A stretch of 64,000 bases of DNA. It comes from Limonium bicolor (Eukaryota; Streptophyta; Magnoliopsida; Caryophyllales; Plumbaginaceae). The stretch's first letter is position 1; every line of letters starts with the position of its first letter. The stretch is taken from contig JAIOTZ010000255.1 of NCBI GenBank assembly GCA_023374045.1, positions 1 through 64,000 of the forward strand. Direction: 5' to 3'. Shown in pieces: positions 22,141 through 34,031 of this stretch. The translations under genes were made by a program, and so were the position numbers. The notes under the pieces were generated by a model. That model saw only the letters and a program-made list of their open reading frames with translations, searched no databases and had not been told where the DNA came from.

Positions 22141-24092
22141 ATCACGTCAATTCCATTCAGCCACGACTGCTCAGAAAATCTAAAAACTACTTAATATGTT
22201 ACTATTCCACTTGCACCACTTGTATTTTTAATCCCTATATTTACTTACTCCAGTAGCTACTTCCAAGTACATTAAACTACCGTTTCTATGCATCAGGAAT
22301 GCAAGTCGATCTCAACGGACAGAGAAACAAGCTCAGCATCATGGAATTATCTAGTTATAAGTACAAAATTTCATAATCGATTTAGTAATAAAAGAAAGGA
22401 GTCAAGCAATTTGAAGGGAGGGACTACGGTACTGCTAATATACTAAGATAGAAAGAACCTCCTACTGTACATATGCATATCGTTTGCCATCAGGTGCAAC
22501 AGAGAATACAAAACTTCTCATATATTTATATATTCTAATATTAATAATTTCCTACCTACCACTTATCAGATTAACACTTATTTTTTTCCTTTTCAATATC
22601 TAATCACCAAATCCACCGATTAGTACGCAACCCAATATCATTTTCCATTTGTTAATTCATTTTTGTTTGCACAACCAGAAGGACTTAATCCCAATATGCC
22701 TCAGATTACCCATAGCCTCAATTTTACTTTTCGATTAACTACACATATGTACTTAAACAAAAACGCATGGCAACAAAGAAGTCAGAAGGTTATAGTTAAG
22801 GATTATATAGAAAGTAAATTATTAACCACAGAATTTCATATTACTCACCACTCCAAGAATCCTAAAATCGATTGGGTTTTGGCTTCCTTTCAATTCCAGC
22901 CATGACCAGATTACCAAGCTTCTGACGTTTTTCAACAGACAAGAACGGGAAGGAGTTAGGGTTAAGTTTTTGGCGCAAGTCTGAAAACAAATTCTCAGAA
23001 ATATAGAACCTCACCTCAGTAATCTGGTTTGGACCCAAACAAGAAGCAGCGCCTCTGATTTCCTCCCAGGTTCCGGATTTAAACAAGAACATCCCTTACG
23101 AATTTGTTCGTCCAGATCCACACCAGAAAAGATGCTAGTTGTTTGTTTTTTTTTTTTTGGGTTTGTACGAGGGAACCACCTTTCGTTTTCCTTTTATCAA
23201 GGACGATTTAAAATCTCCAGAAACTTGAAATCCTAAAATCACTTCCTTCTTCTGGTTCTTCTATCTCCAACTCGCCACCACGCACCTTATAACCGGGTTC
23301 CATGGTTAATCCTCTCATCGTTTTACTTACTGGTAAAAGAGTAAAGAATTTAACAGGAGATTCAAGGAACTCGAGATTGAAATTACAGGGAAAGTTTCGG
23401 TTTGTTCAGAGAGAGAAGGAGATGGGGATAGAGAAGCGCAGAGCGTAGAGAATGAAAGAGTCAAATTTACAATTCCAAAAATTGAAAACGAAGAGAATGA
23501 ATAAGAGGCGGCGCCAATGTATTAGTTTGCTAGTTTAGGGTTTGAAAATATAGAAAGGAAATAAGAGCGTCCAATTAAATTTCTAACATGGCCATCGATT
23601 TGGGCTCCTTAGGCTCCAATTTTAACTAAATTTGGGCTCTTATAATTTTTGAATTGCAACCTAATAGGCTAATATGGTCCATTCAATTTTATAATTAGTT
23701 AATATGTTCATAAAGTCTCCTAAATTGAGTTAATAGGTTAGTAACCTCTCACACTTCAACATATTAATTTCATCTCATTATTTCATGTAATGATACATAT
23801 TTCCTGTTATAACTACTTAATCAAGTAATTTCTCTTTATAAATATACCTTTTAAATCTCAAGGTATATTATAGCATAATTCAATCAACACTCTTTGTGTA
23901 ATTATTTATTTTTCTCTTTTCCTCTACAATTATCTCAACCATATAATTATACAAATATAATCAATGTTTGATATTTCCTTAAATCATATAAAAGTTCAAA
24001 TAAATTTATTTCTCAATTTATTACTTATACACATACGTATATATATAGGTAATTAAATTATAATTACCTTTTAATTCATCAGGGATATTTTA
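22141..24092 (-). mobile_element. Solo LTR of family F, segment 3 of 3 (U3 end), with gene-like leader
   Basis: Starts with ATCAC (the Athila duplication) and ends GGGATATTTTA, matching the GGGGTATTTCA terminus of families A and B except for one base that turns CA into TA. ATAAT follows at 24,093. The part 22,862-23,545 looks like a gene leader on the minus strand: a telobox-like AAACCCTAAAC (23,533-23,543), a CT-rich stretch, an ATG with MEPGYKVRGGELEIEEPEEG (from 23,303) and a 76-codon frame (23,092-22,862, MFLFKSGTWEEIRGAASCLG ...). I do not recognise these peptides. They could be LTR leader sequence or a captured gene fragment. The rest is AT-rich with no gene. Confidence 0.55.
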
Positions 24093-24097
24093 ATAAT
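24093..24097. repeat. Target-site duplication (right) of solo LTR F
   Basis: ATAAT follows the LTR terminus; see 385-389. Confidence 0.6.
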
Positions 24098-24263
24098 ATT
24101 GACCTGATATGTTATATTATAAGTTTTGGCTAAGTTAGATAAGAGTTAAGGATTACAATGATGAATTTGGAAAGTTTTGGGGCTATACTATAATTGTTCT
24201 GTTGATTTATTATTACTTACTTGTGTAACTCATCTTAACTGGGTTGCTTCAACTTGTGCAGTG

Positions 24264-25077
24264 ATGGATAAGCTAAAGAATGTTCTGATGAACGTCTACA
24301 CCAAAAAAAAAAAGAAGGACAGGAACGTGGAGCAGCCAATGACTGCTTCGTTCCGTCGTGAGCGGGCTGCCGCAGTTGATCCTCCACGACACTCATCTTT
24401 CCAGCCACAGCAGGGTCATGCTGAGCCTGCACAACACTCATCTTTCCAGCCACAGCAGGATCATGCTGACTCGCCTCGTCACTCGTCATATCACCCACAG
24501 CAGCAGCCCATCATGGAGCCATCCTTTACCCAGTCATTACATGATTCTGACCCAGTCGCAGACATACCTAGGAGAAGGATGCCTGAAGCTTCATCCTCTG
24601 CAGGTGATTGGTCATCTGCTGATCTGGCCCAGCTCCATAGCTCCAGTTACAATATAGAGGGTCAGAGTAGCCACCACGTGGGGCATGTGGAGGCACAGAC
24701 TTATGCTGGTGGTAGCTATCATGACCACCGTGTGGAGCATGGGAGGCACAGACTTCTGCTGGGTGTAACTATCATGACCCCCGGACCCCTCCGGATGCTG
24801 CAGCACCCATTGACATGGACATAGATGAGGAGGGGGAGGTTGAGGAGACATCTGAGGATGAGGGCCTAGACGAGGATGACCCTGATCAGAAGAGCGCGAC
24901 TGATGAGGAAGTTGCTCGCGCTATGGAGCCCGTTATTCCCGCTTTCTGGACGCTTTCTGGAGGCTTACTGAAGTGCCAGTACCCAGTGGTCCACTACTGA
25001 CTAGTGTCATCACCAGCTTCGGTGGGCATGTCGCCATTGACCTTTGGTCAATGACTAAAGTATATACTATCTTATCT
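24264..25077 (+). pseudogene. N-terminal part of a plant-mobile-domain-like gene, truncated
   Basis: A polypyrimidine-GCAG acceptor-like site at about 24,260 precedes ATG 24,264 (MDKLKNVLMNVYTKKKKKDR). A low-complexity region follows with three 14-residue repeats around HSSFQPQQDHAD (42-bp tandem), and a 57-bp duplication at 24,685-24,790. One base is missing in the second copy near 24,737, shifting the frame; restoring it would join an acidic stretch (MDIDEEGEVEETSEDEG, 24,815 on). After another shift near 24,960 the frame reads VPSGPLLTSVITSFGGHVA then IDLWSM, which resembles the opening block of the aminotransferase-like plant mobile domain (PMD, MAIN/MAIL1 and transposon-borne relatives). 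A 5' splice-like AAAGTATATAC occurs at about 25,057. The gene is cut at 25,083 by LTR A, and no continuation was seen. PMD identity rests on one short block. Confidence 0.45.
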
Positions 25078-25168
25078 TTCAGTGTAAACCCCTCCAACAA
25101 CCCACATAACAACAATCTGCAGCGAAATTCAACTCATCACATTACTTATTCCAATGGTGTTACACGCC

Positions 25169-25191
25169 GTTAACCCACCCACGTGGCTAAC
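25169..25191 (-). other. Conserved U5 hairpin, A left-LTR copy
   Basis: Same hairpin as 34,120-34,141 with one extra C on the GTTAACCC side. The single extra base is more likely a sequencing error or recent indel. Confidence 0.6.
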
Positions 25192-27014
25192 AAGGCTAAT
25201 ACAATACATACACATTTGTATCGGTCTGATGGACTAGATTCCCGAGCAACTACACACTACATTCCTCATTCCAATCAACATTTATTATATACATACATTC
25301 CCACTGTACGAGTGTTTACAATACTAGCCGATAACATTTCGGTCTTACTACGCCTATCATATTCATGCCATTTAAATGGCTACCCATTATAACATCGGCC
25401 CGTCCTACTCTCGAACGGCTTCCAGCACTTCGTACCTGAAATAGGAAAAGAAGAGAAAGGGGTGGCCCCAAGGGGCTCAGCACCTTGCTGGTATGGTAAT
25501 CCAGCAGCCCACATGCTACCGGGCCACGCACGACTAATTGTCGTCTTAGCATACAGTTGATTATTTTTAAATCATGCCACAAACCATTAACATATCACCA
25601 TAATATTCGCCTCAATGGGCTCAATCCATAACCAAAACATCCACACTTAACCAACCATCCAATTTCCTTAAACCCTAGAGGTCTCTCTAAAATGGAGCTA
25701 CTTCCTTAACGACGGCATGTACCCATTAATCGGGTTATCCTCAAATGCCTCTTATCACAACTGGGACGCATTTCCATTTCATACATTCCATATCCTACAA
25801 CATGACTCATTCCACTCATAACACATAACAAGCCTTCTTGCTTCGTGTACACATGACAACGTTCCATCATTTAAAGCATCCAATATATATATATATATCA
25901 AAGCATAACAAGGGACTTTGCATAGCATTTAAACATTACATACACCATAATCGGTTCTCAAAGGAACCCTCCACCTAGTTAGTATACCCGAGAGCCTAGG
26001 GATTTTTTGCCAATCCCATGTTAAGCTCGTTACCATCCTCTTACCGTCCGGTTATATCTAGAAACGGTTAACTATATACCCAAGGTGTGTCGGATATAGT
26101 AATCCCAAGCACACCCTAATAACATAACCATTAGTATGCCCCCGTGGCCCGACGTGAGTCAGTAATATAGCTTTGGTTAAGCTAAGGGGAAAGTTGGAAA
26201 CCCAATGGGAAGACAACCTTAACATACACAGAGGGTCGAACCTATAATGGCACGAACCCCCATCCTCACACGCGTGGCCGGAACAGACCGGGACTCCTCA
26301 CCCCCCGTTAGCACATATCCCTCATAATAAGTAGTTGGGATCCATTATGGAGCCCTACCACATCCATTCACCATTCGGCATCATAACCGAGTTAAGCACA
26401 CAAGGGAGGTTCACACACTTGCTCACAGCAACAATGTCCAATTAATTCACACATAGCCGTGGTTAGCACGTACCCAAGGTTTGGGCCGTCAACTCCGAAT
26501 ACCGATCACTCATGTGTTCCTAGACTTGGTTAGTTAAGGTTTAACACATATTTGAGGTTAAATGGTATCGGAGGCCAAATTCGCCACATAAATGAATTAC
26601 TATAAACTCATTACATGTTTTAATCTTACAAGGTGGCAAACATTCAAACATATTGGCATACAGCCGGTGTAATCCGTTAGGACACAGGTTGCAAGAAAAC
26701 CATACCTGTCACCGGAGTCCACTTTTCCACGTCCACTTATGTTCCTCGAGCAATTCTCGAACAACTGTTAACATCACATGTGTTTTCATTAACATCGGGG
26801 TTTGCTTGATTATTTAATGTCAATGCTTAATTTTTCCCCGTTAACTTGGTTACTTACTTAACATTTTAACTTGTTTTACTCTCACATTTTAATACAACTT
26901 TTAGCCCTCTTTATTTCCTTAAAAAACTCACCTAACATGTCCTAACATCCTTATAACATCATTACCTACCAATCCCATCCCACAATGATTTCATAACCTT
27001 AAACCATGTTTTTG

Positions 27015-27203
27015 GTCCGACCGACCCACCGAACCGACCCACATTCTGGGTCGGTCCATGTGCGAACATTTTCCTTACTTTGAAAACTGACCGACCGACC
27101 CATGTCCGACCCCACCCTTTTGGGTCGGACCATCACCGAACATTTTCCCAACATTTTCAGAGGCTCGACCGACCCACAAACTGGGTCGGCCCTGGTCGGT
27201 CGC
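27015..27203. repeat. GACCGACC hairpin array, family A LTR
   Basis: Three hairpins: 27,033-27,055 (ACCGACCCA / TGGGTCGGT, loop CATTC), 27,104-27,130 (GTCCGACCC / GGGTCGGAC) and 27,169-27,189 (CCGACCCA / TGGGTCGG). Centres are 73 and 62 bp apart. The GC-rich array contrasts with the AT-rich LTR. RCCGAC, the DRE/CRT core bound by DREB/CBF factors, occurs repeatedly. Confidence 0.85.
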
Positions 27204-29610
27204 CTCCTAAACTTACCCAAACTTTGTCAAATCTTCACCAAACTTCTCCTAAGGCCTCTAATGTGTTCTAACATCATTTGGCACTTCAAACACACCCTTA
27301 GATATTCTTAAACACTCACAAAACTATTTTTCCTAATTCCTTAAACCTTTACTTATATCTCCACAAAATTCCTAACACTTACAATGTTTCTCCTTATGAT
27401 TTCTAGGTGGCATTTCACCTATAATGACCAAAATACCAAGGTGTTCCCTCTACACCTATCATCATCTCTCAACTTCTTTTCTTACTAACTAAATCTCCTT
27501 TCACAACTTCTTAAACTCTTACTCAAAACCTTACCTAAACATCATTTATCTTTGAACACCAACATTACCTAAACCTTAAACAAACTCCTCCAAGACTTAA
27601 ATACATCTTGAGAACACCCATAGATTTCTAAAACTTCCAAGATAATGCCTAAATCCTTGCATCACTCTTAATCACTTTAATACATGTTTCTTCTCAAGTA
27701 AACATTCAATCACCTTTAACACTTCCTAGTTCACCAAAACCACTTAAAACACTTAGAACCTCTTACACATCTTCCCAAATTTGGCCATAGCTTCTCTAGT
27801 ATATAACCACATCCAAACACTTAGGTTTCTACCTTATTTCATCCAAGAACACCTAAAATCCATCAAACACATTTTATACACAAACTTCACACATTAAGCA
27901 CTACATCACAATATAGTGCATAACTTAAATTGCTTGGCACTTAGGCCCTTAAATGCATGGCTCTTAGGCCCTTAAAATTGCATAACCTTAAACACTGAAT
28001 TTCCCACATAAATAATGCCTTTGACCTGCAAATACATACACCAAAACATATTTCTTTTACTAGTCTCCTTGAGAACATTTTGCTAGGTCACTCACCTTGG
28101 AGGTTATATTTTTAAGCAAATCAAGCTCATTTTCCTAAGGCATTTAACTACATTGAGATAGTTTATTTACCTCTTTTCCTCACAAACTTCTTCCTTGTTT
28201 CCTTACAAACCGGTGGGGTACTTGATTCTTGTCAAGTTCTATACATTGTACAAGCAACATAATGAGTATTCAAGCTTTATGCTTTATCTCATTGTAAACC
28301 CTAGTTACATATATTATCTTAAGGTATTAACATGATTGTTTTACCTTGGAATGGAAAGAGAGCTTGATATATATCAAGAGAGGACTCCTCCTAGCCCTTG
28401 GAAGATTCAAATGAAGCTAAACAAGCAAGGTAAAGACACCATGGTGAGGTTAATTTTCGGACAACACCAAACATGAAGGAAATGTCATTTTTCTTTGAGT
28501 TTCCTTACCTTGAAGCAAAGGAGAACAAGAATATGTGAAAAGGTGAGCTCAAGCTCCTTCAATGGTGAATCTTCATGGCACCAAAATGGAGTTCTTGAAG
28601 ATTTGAAAAGATAGAAGTAGAGCTTGACTAACTAAGAGAATGGTGGTGTTTATTTTTGATTTGGCTAAGTGAGCTAGATTTTACATGTGGTCAAAGGTGG
28701 AACTTCCATGGGGTAGTAGCTTACCGAGAGAACAAGAAGAAGAGAGGAAGAAGAGAGTGTGGAACCGTGGTGAACAAGGGAGGAATGAGAGAATGAGATA
28801 GAATTTGCTTTTAAGAGATATTTGTAACTTATAAAGCAAATAGTACTTACTTAAGCTTAAGTTTACTTATTGATTTCTTTACATGTTGGTGACTCACACC
28901 ATGAAAACCGGCCCCCATATGCCTAGGAGGGTATAATGGTCTTTGTTGACCAATTTAATTACTTATAACATTATGTTACAAACTAGTTATAAAAATCACT
29001 ATTCACTTATAACAAGGCACATAGAAGTGAAATTTTTGATTTCCCACTAATATGGCCACCCAAATGTGATCTATATAGTACACATGTTAATTAAAGAGTA
29101 ATGATGGACATTTAGCCATTCAAAACTCATTTACAAGACAATTTTTCAAAAACGTGCTTTAACTCCTTAAAGCACATTTTGTGTTTTAACTTGTTTTCAA
29201 GCTTGGTTTTCTTTAGTAATTGATTTAATATGTTCATTAACATATAAATAAGGTATAGGTATGACCATTAGGTCTTATACACATTCATCCCAAGCTTAGA
29301 GCACATTTTTGCTCATATTGACTTTAAGGTATTTATTTGTGTTTCGTTTGGTTTTATTGTCTACCAAGGTTTCCTAAGGACTTAATAGCCTTATTAAATC
29401 ATAATTAAATTTATCAAGTCTTGGTAGGCTCTTTGGGTCCTAACCAAGTTCACTCATAGCTTAGAGCATGTTTTTGCTCATACTGTGTCTTAGTGCTTTA
29501 TTGCACTTTACTATATTTTAAATTGTCCATTCATGTTTCTAAGGCACTTTTTAGCCTTTAAATACCATAGTTTAACATTTACACAACATACCAAGGTTTG
29601 GGGTATTTCA

Positions 29611-29627
29611 ATCTACCCCCTTAAAAG
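29611..29627 (-). promoter_or_regulatory. Family A 3' polypurine tract
   Basis: The minus strand reads CTTTTAAGGGGGTAGAT then the LTR start TGAAATACCCC. Confidence 0.85.
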
Positions 29628-30966
29628 AACTTCGTCCTCGAAGTTCACATTTCCTCGCATCATTGGATTAGAATACGGGAATTACCTATAGCACAAAACT
29701 TCCATTTCCAACCATCTTTCACAACCAACCTCGGACTTAATCGTCCGGGCAACATATCCACATTATACATAAAATATCATACTCACCTGGTAACCTCGGA
29801 CTCAATGGTCCGGGTACCTTCACCATACTTGCACCCATACAATATCCCTCAGACTCTTAGGTCTGGGTGACATAACCACATTAGACTCATAGGTCTATGT
29901 AACACACACATTTAGACTCATAGGTCTTGATAGCACACACTTTAGGAGATCAAATCAAATAACCCTTATCACCCATACCAAACAACATGTCATAGCATGT
30001 ATATCAAACAGAAATACCTTTTCCATCTCTCCATGGGTTCGAATCCCACTTTGAGTACATATACATTGTGATCCCAGAACCCGGTCGCGATGGACACTTT
30101 CTGGTCCCCGTTCCTTTGGGAGATCAAAACATTCACTTAATTTTAACATATGTACTTCTCATGTCACCGGTCCGAAGACAAGGCTCATACGTCCTAGCTC
30201 GTGAGCAAGTACTACAAAAATATTCTTTACGAGGTTAAGTATATAAGAAGATCTTTACTCAAAATATTATGATTGTTTTTAAAACACCGATTGAAAATTC
30301 TTTTGAAAACACCACACAACTCCAAGTCCAGTTTATGCTCCTTGTATCTTTCTAACATGGTTATTTGTAATTACTTATAGGGAGCTTCAAGAATCATCCA
30401 ACACTGATGTGACAGCATCGGTGTGAACTATCTTTCCACCCCAATTTGTGTTCGGCTTCCCTTGATCTCATGATAATCAAGTTTCACCTCCCACTTCATT
30501 TTCAACCAACAATTAATTCAAGCATACCCCATTTTCTATCTTTGAATCTTTCTAGTCGTATCATTACATCTCCAAAGGATAGAACTCCGTCTATCAATCA
30601 TCATCCAAATCCAACTTAATTCAAGTTACCTAGAGAAGTTAGTTCTCACTAGGTCTAGTCGGTCTCATAACCCTTCATAAATCACAACATGTATATATAT
30701 ACATATAGTTTTTTATCAAAATACCATACATAGTTTATATTTATGCACCGTCGGGGTTTTAGTTCCCCGGGAGTTTCTTTACCTCCTTCCACTTGTACAT
30801 CACTTCCACAATGGTATTCGCATCTTCTGTGCGCAATTACCAAATTTAACCACAATAAGCGTATGTTTATATAACCCACGCGCCAACCATTATAACAATC
30901 ATTTTGTGCTATGCACCCCTAGTTCGCGTACACTTGTACGGTAAAACACACTAAGTGGTTTTGCGC

Positions 30967-31002
30967 TCTACCCCCCTTAAAAGGGATTACGCCCACGTAA
31001 TC
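30967..31002 (-). promoter_or_regulatory. Internal polypurine-tract copy plus hairpin, family A
   Basis: In sense direction a hairpin (stem GATTACG / CGTAATC, loop TGGG, 30,985-31,002) is followed by CCCTTTTAAGGGGGGTAGA. The purine part matches the 3' PPT and lies 1,356 bp from the 3' LTR. It is a candidate central PPT. Confidence 0.65.
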
Positions 31003-31480
31003 AATCACTAGACCTTGGCTTAAAACGTTCTGCGTCGTGAAGTGTTTTAACTTCCACGCGGTCCAATACACAATGGGTTCTGATTAGAGGATCTTAACCA
31101 TTGGCGGTTTAGTCCCTAAACCAGAATTCGCATTGGAGTTGTAACTCGTAACCGGTTTCGGTCCTGGCCTGTGAGGCTTTTAGGTATTGGTACTAGTCAT
31201 TTATTCATATTCACCATATATATCCGGTACCTGACGCATGGGCTCACTGGCCTCTGTTGCGCAACCCTGATAATTATAGAGCTGGTTTGCCCCATTCGTT
31301 ACTGTTAATGTATTGTACATCTCCAATGTATTACCCTTATCTAGGTAACAATGGTTTCTCAACCGACGCATGGTATCTCTTACCCTGAGCGAATTCGGTG
31401 AGTTTCACGATTTCCCATCCACTTTTCCAATAGCTTACCGCGTAAACTACTATGTAATTCACAATGATTGACTTATTTCT

Positions 31481-31497
31481 ACCGACTTACTGTCGGT
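31481..31497 (-). other. Conserved internal hairpin ACCGAC/GTCGGT, family A
   Basis: Stem ACCGAC / GTCGGT with loop TTACT (plus strand). Equivalents lie at 42,311-42,325 (B, loop TTATT) and 51,775-51,789 (C, opposite strand). Confidence 0.65.
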
Positions 31498-33183
31498 TGA
31501 GATTGAGCTACTACCTAATGTGTAGTGCTCTCTCAGTTATTTCCCACACCTGGGGTATATCTCATACCGATATTTGGCAGCTAGTGCTACTGTGGTCACT
31601 TACTGTTGTATCTCCACTGGGGTTAACTCACAACTCTGCTTACTCACCATTTTATCATCTAACAACCCTCATACAACGGTCGCTTATTGCGCACCGTACC
31701 CTTACTCCTTGTATAACATCAGCTTACACAGTATTTACTGTCATATTGACTTCCACACATATACTTGTATTATTCACATTATTGTTCATCATTCATTTGG
31801 ATGACTACTGAATGCTCCTTGAGCATCGATCATTCAGGTCACAAGCCGGCATTATTCAGCTCGGTGTTTCACTTTACACGCACACACTACTAAGCTAATT
31901 GCTCTCTTTCAACAATAACATCGTCTATCCTTAATGTATTCCTTGAACTTGATTCACATTACTACCGCTCCCGCGGTGTCACAACATTGAGAGGTATTCC
32001 CACTCTTAATGCAGTGGTTCGTTCTCCACTCTATTCACTTATACCGCATGAACTTCTACAATCAACCGAATTTATATAACATATCTTGCTTATGGCTTAT
32101 AAGCCTTATTTGCCTTGAGCTGGGCTCCATGACAAGGTCGTTGTATTCCGTTTCCTTTCATGGGATGCCCCTTAGGCTTGTCAGTCCGTCTCCTGACCAC
32201 TTATGTCTAAATTTGGTGTTAGTTTCAACCCTTGTGTTTCTGTCATGCATTTCATTCAACAATTGTTGATGCGAACACCCTTCAAGGATTGCTCCAGGGT
32301 GTTGCTAAGGTATGCCATTACATTAGGCTTGCATCTATGGGTAAATTCAGTAAACTACACCTTCCTATGTTCGTAGCTGGGTACTCATTCCAGCTATCAT
32401 GTTTTATCCCTTAGGCTTATCATGACACATGTGGTGTCTTTCATAATAGTCCGTGCTCTTCGCACTCCTTGACTCTTTACATTTCCTTGAAATAAACTCA
32501 CTAGTTCCTTTAGTCCTTTTTAACTTAACTGGGTTCCTTAACTTCAACTAGTCCTGTAATCTCTAGCTTTCGTTTGATTTTACTGCTGACCGTAGACGGA
32601 GTCGACTACTTCCCGTGCTTCGGACTCTACTGGTATACATATATGGGGTATCATACTGATACATTACTACTTACCCGACTAACCTATAAGTAGGTCTGTC
32701 AGGCCCACATGCTCCTATCGGAGTGCGGTCGTCCCACAACACAGTTGGTACACTTGTAGTGTCCGTCACACGCCTAGGCGAAGTATTCTGTTGTCAACTC
32801 CCTTATATTGTCCCGTGACAATATTCATTCCTTACTTCCCGAACTTAATCGAGGGAAGGTTTATCCACTGTTGCATCCTTGTCAGTTGCTCTCGGTTTCA
32901 CTGGTTTGGTTTAAAGAAGGTTGGAAAGAAGTGTTGGTCTGAAAGAAAATCCGGTTTGAAAAGAAAAGGGTTTGTGAAAGATTAGGTTTGAAAGAAAAAT
33001 TTCCACGGTTTCACAACATCTTCTTACCTTAGCCAAGTCTAGCTTCTTGCTGACTGGTGTACTTCCAATTACAGAGGTTAGGCTAACAGGCCCTTCCACT
33101 GTTATGACGATCACATTTAACTCCATGGTACTTCCCCAAGTACCTGTAGTGGTTATGAATTTCCCGGACAGCCCGTTATAGCA

Positions 33184-33203
33184 GCACTTGCTATGGCAAG
33201 TGC
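33184..33203 (-). other. Conserved internal hairpin GCACTTGC/GCAAGTGC, family A
   Basis: Eight perfect pairs, loop TATG on the plus strand. Family B has the same stem with loop CGTG at 44,531-44,550, so only the loop has changed. Confidence 0.7.
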
Positions 33204-34000
33204 GCCATGCTAACTGGCTATCGGTTTGACACATACCGATTGTGGTATTGTTTTGACCCATATTGTCATCAGTGGCCTTGTTGGCCCTCACTGATTTTAC
33301 TGCCTTGATGGATACTCCTCTAGGTGACTTCTCACTGTTTCCACGTAATAATCAGTAGCTAGGGTGTTTCCCTTTCTGGGAGACCCCTTTGTCTTAGTAT
33401 TATATTCACCTTGTAGCCCGTTCCACGCATTGTCGTGGTTACTGAGACTTGTCTCTTGTTTGGGCACTACGTTGTAGTTCCTTGACGGTTGGTATACCGT
33501 TGGTGTTTTATTTATTAACTGTGGTCCCATAGACGTTCGTCTCGGGTTTTATTAATCCACTTCTTGCCGGTTGCACGGTTGGTGCATTGCAAGCTGGTCA
33601 TCCTCGACTGCTCGGCATGTCGACCCAGGTTGACTGGAAATTCTATTCTTCTATACACAAAATCCTTCATTTGTCGTATGGAATGCGGTTAACATTGTTT
33701 AGATGGAGACCGTCTCCGGGATTCCCAGTTTTCGGGATCTACCGTATGACAGATTCTCCGTACCCTAAAGTATGTAATAACAGCCAGATCGGGTATTCCC
33801 GAGTAAGAGTGGACTTTCATCTCTCTGGCGTTGTTTCCCAAGTTATATAACAGGGATTGTGGAGGGTGGGATGGATATTGTAGGTTTCCAGTATTCACTG
33901 GTAATTTCTAACTAGCGTATCTCTCACGCTATCACTCAACCCTTTACCCCAAGTACTCAAATCCTAACTCGGTATTCCCTGAGCTCGGTAATTCAGTCAT

Positions 34001-34026
34001 CAGAGCGACACTTCGCTCTGATACCA
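34001..34026 (-). promoter_or_regulatory. Family A primer binding site and overlapping hairpin
   Basis: The PBS TGGTATCAGAGC (minus strand, 34,015-34,026) lies five bases from the LTR. Its last six bases CAGAGC form the start of an eight-pair stem CAGAGCGA / TCGCTCTG with loop AGTG (34,001-34,020). Half the primer site would therefore be paired in the RNA. Confidence 0.9.
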
Positions 34027-34031
34027 CTTTT

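Larger units (their letters stand above)
25083..29610 (-). repeat. Family A 3' LTR (complete)
   Basis: Starts TGTAAACCCCTCC (the other copy has TGTAACACCCCATCC) and ends GGGGTATTTCA on the plus strand. Its first 1.92 kb matches 34,032-35,986 closely, with mostly one-base indels. It includes the U5 hairpin, a TA microsatellite (about 25,884) and a GACCGACC hairpin array. A G/A-rich tract at about 28,735-28,800 (CT-rich in sense) may mark the transcription start. No gene is seen. Confidence 0.88.
29628..34000 (-). other. Family A internal region, non-coding
   Basis: No protease, RT, RNase H, integrase or gag motif was found on either strand. Short open frames are unrelated between A and B at the same places. 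It aligns with the internal regions of B (40,500-45,456) and, in reverse, C (51,358-53,502), sharing short hairpins and a second polypurine tract. That pattern suggests RNA-level constraint rather than coding. Confidence 0.75.

Noticed and set aside
24177..24263. Upstream extension of the PMD-like frame
   Set aside because: An acceptor-like polypyrimidine-CAG lies just before ATG 24,264 and the upstream residues look like translated intron.
29611..34031. Many 60-130 codon frames in the internal region of A (and 40,485-45,486 of B)
   Set aside because: No retroelement motifs, no conservation of frame between A and B, and frames on both strands; treated as non-coding.
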